Shown piece after piece: positions 57,538 to 64,000 of a stretch of DNA of 64,000 bases (positions are counted from its first letter, which is position 1; each line of letters starts with the position of its first letter). Under the pieces are notes generated by a model. It did no database searches. It saw only the letters and a list, made by a program, of their open reading frames with translations, and was not told where the DNA came from. Source of the stretch: Flavobacterium sp. LC2016-12 (GTDB lineage Bacteria > Bacteroidota > Bacteroidia > Flavobacteriales > Flavobacteriaceae); the NCBI RefSeq assembly GCF_015351595.1, contig NZ_JADKPT010000001.1, positions 558,001 through 622,000 on the forward strand, written 5' to 3'. A program made the position numbers and the translations under genes.

Positions 57538-58386
57538 TTAGCCCCCCACTAGTTCTCCACCGTTAATATGAATAAATTGTCCTGTAATATAACTGCTGTC
57601 TTCGCAGGCCAGAAACACATAGGCAGGCGCAACTTCTGAGGGCTGGCCGGCTCTTTCCATTGGATTGTCTTTTCCGAAATCGGCTAATTTATCGAAACTG
57701 GCTACAATTAATGGTGTCCAGATTGGCCCGGGCGCAACGCCGTTTACGCGTATTTTCTTTTTAGCCAGCATTGTCGATAATGACCTTGTAAAACTAACTA
57801 TTGCACCTTTTGTACTGGCGTAATCTGCTAAGTGTTCGCTGCCACGATAGGCAGTAACCGAACTAGTATTTACGATAGTGTCACCTTCTTTTAAAAAAGG
57901 CAGGGCCGCTTTTGTTATATAGAAATAGGGATAAATATTAGTTTCGAAAGTTTTGTGAAGCTGCGAAGCGGTTATTTTCTCCAGTTCGTTTTGAGGAAAT
58001 TGTGTTGCAGCATTATTTACTACAATATTTAATTTTTTGAAATGAGTATGGCACTTTTTCACAGCGTTTTTGCAGAATTTCTCGTCCTTCAGATCACCGC
58101 TGATTAGCAAACATTCCTGTCCTTCTTTTTCAATTAATGCTTTTGTTTCCTGTGCATCTTTATCTTCTTTAAGATACACAATCGCGATATTGGCGCCTTC
58201 TCTGGCAAAATGAACGGCTACGCTTCGGCCAATACCACTGTCACCACCGGTTATAAGAGCAACTTTTCCTAATAATTTTCCGCTTCCAACGTAGTTTTCT
58301 CTAATAATTTCTGGTTCCGGATGCATCAAATGTTCGTTTCCTGGAAGATTTTGTTTTTGCTCCGGAAATGTTTTTGTCTTTTTCAT
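57538..58386 (-). CDS. SDR-family oxidoreductase (YhdF/glucose dehydrogenase-like)
   Basis: A 282-residue short-chain dehydrogenase with a 40-residue N-terminal extension (FPEQKQNLPGNEHLMHPEPEI) characteristic of the YdaD/YhdF/YghA subgroup. It has GKVALITGGDSGIGRSVAVHFAREGANIA (NAD(P) site), NNAATQFP, the catalytic Ser and YASTKGAIVSF (Tyr-x-x-x-Lys), and INGGELVGG at the end. Its substrate is unknown; relatives are general-stress induced. It is on the minus strand before SemiSWEET but separated from it by a repeat. Confidence 0.93.
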   Translation of the reverse strand: MKKTKTFPEQKQNLPGNEHLMHPEPEIIRENYVGSGKLLGKVALITGGDSGIGRSVAVHFAREGANIAIVYLKEDKDAQETKALIEKEGQECLLISGDLKDEKFCKNAVKKCHTHFKKLNIVVNNAATQFPQNELEKITASQLHKTFETNIYPYFYITKAALPFLKEGDTIVNTSSVTAYRGSEHLADYASTKGAIVSFTRSLSTMLAKKKIRVNGVAPGPIWTPLIVASFDKLADFGKDNPMERAGQPSEVAPAYVFLACEDSSYITGQFIHINGGELVGG

Positions 58387-58698
58387 AGCTAGAAATTTAC
58401 TCCATAAATAAGACTCTAAAATAGAAATACATCCAATAAAAGGTTGACTGAATTGAATTTAAGATTGTCTCAATAAAAAGTATTTTTAAGAATCGACATG
58501 GATATTTTATAAACTCCACATGGGAATTATGTAACATATTGGCAGCTTCGATAAAACCCTTCGGATGTTTTTTTTTATAAATTTGGGAGTTTCGCTGAAA
58601 CGAGCTAATCACCGTTTTAGTATTTCAAAAAACAAAAATTTTATCTGAATCGAATTTTAACTTAACAATTTTAATTCATAACGCTTTACCCCAACAGC
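58387..58698. other. 312-base divergent intergenic region
   Basis: No supported gene, hairpin or full promoter match was seen between the SDR gene and the two-component operon. A 71-codon frame on the minus strand (58397-58612) has no recognisable protein character. Confidence 0.6.
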
Positions 58699-59913
58699 AT
58701 GGTATTAATTGTAGATGATATAAGAGCAAATATAATTGCCTTAAAAAAGACATTAGAATTGCACGATATCGATGTTGACACTGCTGAATCTGGAGAAGAA
58801 GCCCTGAAGAAGATCCTAAAGACAAACTACTGTCTTATCATCATGGATGTTCAGATGCCCGGACTTGACGGTTTCGAGGTAGTCAAAATTCTTTCCGGAA
58901 ATAAGCGTACCAAAGACATTCCGGTTATTTTTCTTTCGGCACTAAATATCGAAAAAAAATACATTTTCAAAGGCTACGAAACCGGTGCTGTAGAATACAT
59001 TACCAAACCTGTAGATTCTGATTTACTTATTCTTAAAGTAAAAACATTCATAAAAATTTACGAGCAGCAAAATGAATTGAAAGGAATGAAAGACCTTCTT
59101 TCCAAAGAAATAAAAATCAGAAAAGAAGCTCAGGATAACCTTGAAATCAAAATTGCAGAAAGAACCAGAGAATTGGTTTTAAAAAATGAAGAACTGGAAC
59201 TTAGAAATCATGAACTTCAGCAGTTTTCATGGGTTGTTTCTCATGATTTAAATGAGCCTATCCGAAAGATTCAAATCTTTATCAAAATCATCAAAGAACT
59301 TTATTTAACTACTGATGAAAAAGCAATTGATTATGTTGACCGTACGATAAAATCGGCTGAAAGAATGCAGACTTTAATTACCGATTTACTGGCGTATTCA
59401 AGGTTGTCATCGCAGGTAAAACCTGAAACTACAGATTTAAATGTGGTGCTTCAGGAAGTAATTTCCGATTTTGATTATATGATTGAACGAAAAAATGCAA
59501 CTATCAAAACCAGCGAACTTCCAACAATAGATAGTATTCCGAGTCAGTTGCGACAGGTCTTTCAGAATTTAATTGGAAATGCTCTTAAATTCTCAGGAAA
59601 TACTGACCATCCGGTAATTGAAGTTACTTCTGAAATTATTGCCGAAAAGTCTTTTGAAAGCCCAGTTGCCCCAGATGGAAAGTTTTGCAGAATCGTTGTA
59701 AAGGACAACGGAATTGGGTTCGATGAAATTTATCTGGATCGTATCTTCATTATTTTCCAGAGCTTAAACGATCGTCAGACCTATGAAGGCACTGGAATTG
59801 GTCTTGCAATTGCCAAAAAAATCATCGAAAAACACAACGGGTTAATCACAGCAAAAAGTCAGGTAGGAGAGGGCGCCAGCTTTATTATTATCCTTCCTTT
59901 AAAATACGAATAA
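58699..59913 (+). CDS. Receiver-histidine kinase (RR-HK) protein
   Basis: A 404-residue soluble kinase. An N-terminal receiver (1-120) has VLIVDDIRANIIALKKTLE, Asp50 in CLIIMDVQMPGLDG and AVEYITKPVD. A coiled coil (130-170) follows, then HisKA with His182 in FSWVVSHDLNEPIRKIQIFIKII and SAERMQTLITDLLAYSRL, and an ATPase domain (NLIGNALKFSGN, DNGIGFDEIYLDRIFIIFQSL, GTGIGLAIAKKIIEKH). The kinase half closely resembles that of the six-PAS kinase at 52 kb. It begins a three-gene signalling operon; the hybrid kinase starts 14 bases later. Confidence 0.94.
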   Translation: MVLIVDDIRANIIALKKTLELHDIDVDTAESGEEALKKILKTNYCLIIMDVQMPGLDGFEVVKILSGNKRTKDIPVIFLSALNIEKKYIFKGYETGAVEYITKPVDSDLLILKVKTFIKIYEQQNELKGMKDLLSKEIKIRKEAQDNLEIKIAERTRELVLKNEELELRNHELQQFSWVVSHDLNEPIRKIQIFIKIIKELYLTTDEKAIDYVDRTIKSAERMQTLITDLLAYSRLSSQVKPETTDLNVVLQEVISDFDYMIERKNATIKTSELPTIDSIPSQLRQVFQNLIGNALKFSGNTDHPVIEVTSEIIAEKSFESPVAPDGKFCRIVVKDNGIGFDEIYLDRIFIIFQSLNDRQTYEGTGIGLAIAKKIIEKHNGLITAKSQVGEGASFIIILPLKYE

Positions 59914-59927
59914 TTATAATTTAAAAC

Positions 59928-62900
59928 ATGAAGAACAACTTTAAACGTAATTTATTAATCAGTTCATTAGTTTCATTAGTGGTATTAATGATCTCCTCTA
60001 CGGCCTCTTATTTTAGTATAAAGAGTTTATTGGATAGTAATTATTGGGTAAATCACACTCAGGAAGTTATTTACAATTTAAATGAAGGATCAGCCATTAT
60101 AACCGAAGCGCAAACCAGCATGCGAGGTTATCTCATTACGGGAGATGAACAGTTTATTGAAAGATACCGTGATTCTGAGACAAAATCTAATGATTATTTT
60201 GAAAAAGTACAGGAACTGACTGTTGATAATCCAAATCAGCAAAAACAGTTAATAGAATTAAAAGTGCTTAGAGATAGTTTTTTTAAGTATCTGAACAATC
60301 AAATTGTTAAAAAACGCTTAGCCAAAGACGCTGTTACTTTTGATCTTAATGCTGGTCGGGTAATGATGAACGATTTAAGAGCAAAAATTAAAAGTATTGA
60401 AAATATTGAACAAACGCTTCTAAAAGAACGAGGCGAGAATTCAGAACGTTATGGAACCTATAGTTTAGTTCTCATTGTTGTGGCCTTTATTATTGCTTTT
60501 GTGATTTCAATTGTCTTTTTGTTCCGAATTTTAAAAGATTATAATGAACGTTTAGTACTTCAGAATGAATTAGTAAAGAAGGATCAGGAAACTGCTGAAA
60601 GAATTGTAGCAATTAGTACAATTGCAAGTAATATTTCAAACGGAAACTATGATATACGCGTAGATGATATGCAATCTGATGCGTTGGGAAGCGTCGGAGA
60701 ATCGTTGAATAACATGGGAGTTTCCTTGAAATCTTCTTTTGAGTTATTATCACAAAAAGAATGGATGCAAACAGGAGTTGCAAGCCTTAATAACGTAATG
60801 CTTGGTGATAAAACACTTCAAAAATTATCAAAAGATGTTATTGAGTTTTTATGTAATTATACCAACAGCAGCGCAGGAGTTTTGTATGTATTAGAAGGAG
60901 ATGAGCTTCATTTTTCTGGCGGATACAGCTATATTCCAGGTAAAAATCGTGAGCACATACTAAAAGGAGAAGGCCTGATTGGACAGGCAGTTATTTCTAA
61001 ACAATTGCTTGAATTGAAAGTGCTGTCACCAGATGACATTCAGATTAATTATGCTTTAGGCCAAATAAAACCAACACATATTATAGCGTTTCCTTTGTTG
61101 GATACCAAAATTGAAGGCGCAGTTGAATTAGCAAGCATTTATGGATTTTCTGATCTTCAAATTGAGTTTTTAAAGACGATTTCTAACAACATCGGAATTG
61201 CCATCAAATCGACTCAAAATAGAAGGAGAGTGATGGAGTTATTGGAAGAAACCAAATCTCAATCTGAGGAATTACAAGCGCAACATACAGAATTAGAGGC
61301 AATAAATGCGGAGCTTGAAGCACAAACAGAAAAACTTCAGGCATCTGAGGAAGAATTGCGTGTACAACAGGAAGAACTGGAACAAACCAACGAAGAATTA
61401 TCTGAAAGAAGTGTTTTATTAGAAGAAAAAAATAATGAAATTCAGAAGAAATCAGAAGCATTAGAATTGACAACTCGCTACAAGTCAGAGTTTTTAGCTA
61501 ATATGTCGCATGAATTGAGAACGCCTCTGAATTCAATTTTACTTTTAAGCCGTTTGTTATCTGAAAACAATAACAAAAGCATGGTTCCTGAAGAAATTGA
61601 ATTTGCAAAAGTGATTCAGAGTTCAGGAAATAGTCTGTTAGGTTTAATTGATGAAATTCTGGATCTATCTAAAATTGAAGCCGGAAAAATGGATCTTGAA
61701 TTTTTAGATGTTTCGACCAAAGAAATTACAGATAATTTATGGAATCTGTTTAGCCATGTAGCAAAAGAGAAAAATATTAAATTTGAAATCATTTCTAAAG
61801 AAGCGCCAATTGTCATCAAAACAGACAAAATGCGTTTGGAACAAATTCTTAAAAACCTGATTTCAAATGCAATTAAATTTACAGATAAAGGATCAGTAAG
61901 TTTAGAAATTAAAGTAAATACAGATGATGATAAAATTATTTGCTTTATCGTAAAAGATACCGGAATCGGAATCCCGTTAGGGAAACAACCTTTAATTTTC
62001 GAGGCGTTCCAACAAGCAGATGGTTCAACAAAACGTAAATATGGAGGAACTGGTTTAGGATTATCAATCAGTCGTGAACTGGCAAAATTACTACGAGGAG
62101 AAATAATTTTGCATAGTAAAGAAAATGAAGGAAGTACATTTACTTTATGTGTTCCTGTTTTTGGATCTAGTATCAAAAAGGTTGAAGTAGAAAAAGCACC
62201 ACCTTTAGAAATTGTACCGACGGAAGAGGAAATGGAGGAAAAACCTAAAAACAAGTATTTAAGTGCTGTAATTCCGGATGAAATTGAAGACGACAGAAAT
62301 GCAATTTTTGAAGGAGATAAAGTAATTTTGATCGTTGAGGATGATATCAATTTTGCTAAATCACTTTTAAATTTCACCCGTAAAAAAGGCTATAAAGGAA
62401 TTGTTGCAGTAAGGGGAGACTATGCCTTAAATTTTGCTTTGGTTTATAAGCCTGTTGGCGTTTTATTGGATATTGAACTTCCGATAAAAAGTGGTTGGGA
62501 AGTTTTGGAGGAATTAAAAAACAATTCTCAAACCAAACATATTCCAGTTCACATTATGTCTTCTCATAAATTGAAACAGGAAAGTTTACTGAAAGGAGCG
62601 GTAGATTTCTTAGATAAACCGGTGGCATTTGATAAAATTCCGGAAGTTTTCCTTCGAATAGAAAGTATTATTAATAAAGAAGCGCAAAAAGTACTGATTA
62701 TCGAAGACAATCCGAAACATGCTAAAGCATTGTCGTTTTTCTTAGAGAGCTATAATATTAATTCGGAAATAAAAAGTGAAGTTTCAGAAGGGTTGGATGC
62801 ACTGAATAAAAAAGAAATTGATTGTGTCATTCTGGATATGGGAATTCCGGATAAACAAGCGTATGAGATTCTGGAAGGCGTAAAGAAAAATCCAGGCTTA

Positions 62901-63497
62901 GAAAACTTACCGGTAATTGTCTTTACAGGAAAAAGTTTGTCTATTAAAGAAGAAGTCAAGATTAAAAAATATGCCGATTCAATCATCGTAAAAACAGCGC
63001 ATTCGTACCAAAGAATGCTCGATGAAGTTTCGCTTTTCCTTCATTTAGTTGAAGATAAAAAAGATCCAAAAGACAAAAAAGACAGTCATAAAAAGCTAAA
63101 TTTACTTAACAATATCCTGTTTGAGAAAAAGGTATTAATTGTAGATGATGATGTACGTAATATTTATTCATTGACAAAAGCCTTAGAAGTTTTTAAAATG
63201 AATGTGATTACCGCTTTTGATGGAAAAGAAGCCATTAAAATTTTAGGAGAACATACGGACACAGACATTGTTTTGTTAGATATGATGATGCCAAATATGG
63301 ACGGTTATGAAACAGCCGAAAAAATTCGCAGTATGCCTAAATTCCTGAATTTGCCACTTATTGCCGTAACAGCAAAAGCAATGACAGGCGACAGGGAAAA
63401 ATGTATTAAAGCAGGAGCTTCAGACTACATAACAAAACCAGTAGATATTGATCAACTGTTGTCGTTATTACGTGTTTGGCTATATGATAAAATATAA
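59928..63497 (+). CDS. CHASE3-HAMP-GAF hybrid histidine kinase with three receivers
   Basis: A 1189-residue membrane kinase. TM1 (about 8-30), an extracytoplasmic CHASE3 domain (35-175; EGSAIITEAQTSMRGYLITGDEQFIERY), TM2 (180-202), HAMP (about 203-260), GAF (280-420), a strong coiled coil (425-520; EELQAQHTELEAINAELEAQ), HisKA with His528 in NMSHELRTPLNSILLLSRLL, HATPase (about 625-745; NLISNAIKFTDKG, DTGIGIPLGKQPLIFEAFQQADGS), then receivers with Asp848, Asp970 and Asp1118. All three Asp and Lys residues look intact. It could feed a multistep phosphorelay. It is followed 130 bases later by a lone receiver gene. Confidence 0.95.
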   Translation: MKNNFKRNLLISSLVSLVVLMISSTASYFSIKSLLDSNYWVNHTQEVIYNLNEGSAIITEAQTSMRGYLITGDEQFIERYRDSETKSNDYFEKVQELTVDNPNQQKQLIELKVLRDSFFKYLNNQIVKKRLAKDAVTFDLNAGRVMMNDLRAKIKSIENIEQTLLKERGENSERYGTYSLVLIVVAFIIAFVISIVFLFRILKDYNERLVLQNELVKKDQETAERIVAISTIASNISNGNYDIRVDDMQSDALGSVGESLNNMGVSLKSSFELLSQKEWMQTGVASLNNVMLGDKTLQKLSKDVIEFLCNYTNSSAGVLYVLEGDELHFSGGYSYIPGKNREHILKGEGLIGQAVISKQLLELKVLSPDDIQINYALGQIKPTHIIAFPLLDTKIEGAVELASIYGFSDLQIEFLKTISNNIGIAIKSTQNRRRVMELLEETKSQSEELQAQHTELEAINAELEAQTEKLQASEEELRVQQEELEQTNEELSERSVLLEEKNNEIQKKSEALELTTRYKSEFLANMSHELRTPLNSILLLSRLLSENNNKSMVPEEIEFAKVIQSSGNSLLGLIDEILDLSKIEAGKMDLEFLDVSTKEITDNLWNLFSHVAKEKNIKFEIISKEAPIVIKTDKMRLEQILKNLISNAIKFTDKGSVSLEIKVNTDDDKIICFIVKDTGIGIPLGKQPLIFEAFQQADGSTKRKYGGTGLGLSISRELAKLLRGEIILHSKENEGSTFTLCVPVFGSSIKKVEVEKAPPLEIVPTEEEMEEKPKNKYLSAVIPDEIEDDRNAIFEGDKVILIVEDDINFAKSLLNFTRKKGYKGIVAVRGDYALNFALVYKPVGVLLDIELPIKSGWEVLEELKNNSQTKHIPVHIMSSHKLKQESLLKGAVDFLDKPVAFDKIPEVFLRIESIINKEAQKVLIIEDNPKHAKALSFFLESYNINSEIKSEVSEGLDALNKKEIDCVILDMGIPDKQAYEILEGVKKNPGLENLPVIVFTGKSLSIKEEVKIKKYADSIIVKTAHSYQRMLDEVSLFLHLVEDKKDPKDKKDSHKKLNLLNNILFEKKVLIVDDDVRNIYSLTKALEVFKMNVITAFDGKEAIKILGEHTDTDIVLLDMMMPNMDGYETAEKIRSMPKFLNLPLIAVTAKAMTGDREKCIKAGASDYITKPVDIDQLLSLLRVWLYDKI

Positions 63498-63506
63498 TTA
63501 AAAAAG

Positions 63507-63597
63507 TTTTGCCATAGATTAAAAGATTTAAAGGGTTTCTTTCTAAAATTAAACATTGTGAATCCGTGAATCCCGATAGCTATCGGGAGTGGCAAAA
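63507..63597. repeat. TTTTGCCA/TGGCAAAA repeat with 18-bp palindrome
   Basis: TTTTGCCA (63507-63514) pairs with TGGCAAAA (63590-63597). Inside lie TAAAAGATTTAAAG, GTGAATCC words and the perfect palindrome TCCCGATAGCTATCGGGA (63571-63588), identical to copies at 33288 and 39959. Confidence 0.85.
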
Positions 63598-63626
63598 AAT
63601 AAAAAACAAACTAAAAGCAGGAGAAT

Positions 63627-63992
63627 ATGAATAAAAAAAGACTCTTAATTATTGATGATGATTCTAGAAATATTTTTGCTTTAGAAAATACTTTACGTGC
63701 CAAATCATTCGATTGTTTGTCTTGTTTAAGTGCAGAAGAAGCTTTGAAATTATTAGAATCAGACGAGCACATTGATGCCATTTTAATCGATATGATGATG
63801 CCGGAAATGGATGGCTATGAGGCAATTCCGCTAATAAAAGCGATTCCGTCAAGAAAATTGACTTTTGTAGTTGCGGTTACGGCACAGGCTATGACAGGCG
63901 ATAAAGAAAAATGTTTGGAGGCTGGGGCAGATGCCTACGTTTCAAAACCAGTTGATGTAGATAAATTACTTCAGGTGCTGAAGGAAATATGA
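63627..63992 (+). CDS. Single-domain response regulator
   Basis: A 121-residue lone receiver: RLLIIDDDSRNIFALENTL, phospho-acceptor Asp in AILIDMMMPEMDGYEAI, switch Thr in VVAVTAQAMTGD, and Lys in AYVSKPVDVDKLL. It closely resembles the third receiver of the hybrid kinase. It ends eight bases from the window edge. In related bacteria such a gene is often followed by CheR- and CheB-like genes, which could lie just beyond. Confidence 0.94.
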   Translation: MNKKRLLIIDDDSRNIFALENTLRAKSFDCLSCLSAEEALKLLESDEHIDAILIDMMMPEMDGYEAIPLIKAIPSRKLTFVVAVTAQAMTGDKEKCLEAGADAYVSKPVDVDKLLQVLKEI

Positions 63993-64000
63993 GATGAATT

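Noticed and set aside
58397..58612. A 71-codon minus-strand frame
   Set aside because: No recognisable protein character, start context or conservation clue; left as intergenic.
61616..62377. A 253-codon minus-strand frame inside the hybrid kinase
   Set aside because: It is antisense to the conserved kinase and ATPase motifs, so it is a shadow.

Overview
The window looks like chromosomal DNA of a Bacteroidota bacterium, most likely a Flavobacterium. It is AT-rich. Several start sites are preceded by the Bacteroidota-type -7 box TAnnTTTG. Many families are typical of the phylum: a DUF6377 regulator, GH2 and GH3 periplasmic glycosidases, a DUF6090-like protein, SemiSWEET, CHASE3 hybrid kinases and many AraC regulators. 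I saw no rRNA, tRNA, insertion sequence, phage or CRISPR array.

Layout. 1-6 kb: the end of N-carbamoylputrescine amidase and agmatine deiminase (agmatine to putrescine), separated by two minus-strand envelope genes (an OmpA-like protein and a choice-of-anchor I lipoprotein). 4.8-10 kb: housekeeping enzymes fahA, glyA, miaE and guaC, plus a GNAT acetyltransferase. 10-17 kb: a DUF6090-like protein, a pentapeptide-repeat protein, a BamA/TamA-like barrel, an OmpR-type two-component pair, a stress-protein-like gene and a bestrophin. 17-22.5 kb: a MocR regulator divergent from an EamA transporter, a long acyl-CoA dehydrogenase and a small tautomerase. 22.7-29 kb: a small glycoside locus (DUF6377 regulator, GH3, DUF1349 protein) with no SusC/SusD in view, then an acyltransferase. 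29-36.8 kb: an ArsR/old-yellow-enzyme operon, a TlpA-like thioredoxin, two unknown membrane proteins, lpd, and an unusual ChrB-domain/AraC fusion with a small partner. 37-43 kb: a GH2 enzyme, an AraC regulator, two tandem cupins and a zinc alcohol dehydrogenase.

43.4-51.2 kb resembles a general-stress and DNA-protection island: DUF4142, DoxX, a Rho_N-like peptide, topoisomerase IB, DUF1328, a DUF5661-like protein, a very acidic protein, DUF892, an Fpg/Nei glycosylase, DUF72 and a PPOX flavoprotein. It is followed by signalling genes: a lone receiver, a six-PAS kinase, and at 58.7-64 kb a receiver-kinase, a CHASE3 hybrid kinase with three receivers and another lone receiver, probably one operon that continues past the window.

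The most striking non-coding feature is a set of intergenic repeats at about 17 places. They are short words of 7-10 bases (for example CCTGAAA, AATTAGAT, TAACCAT, CGCAAAGT, GGTTCAAA) arranged as tandem arrays or long imperfect hairpins, including a perfect 46-bp palindrome. All but one of these places lie at the 3' end of at least one gene. I saw none inside a coding region. I know of no assigned function for them.
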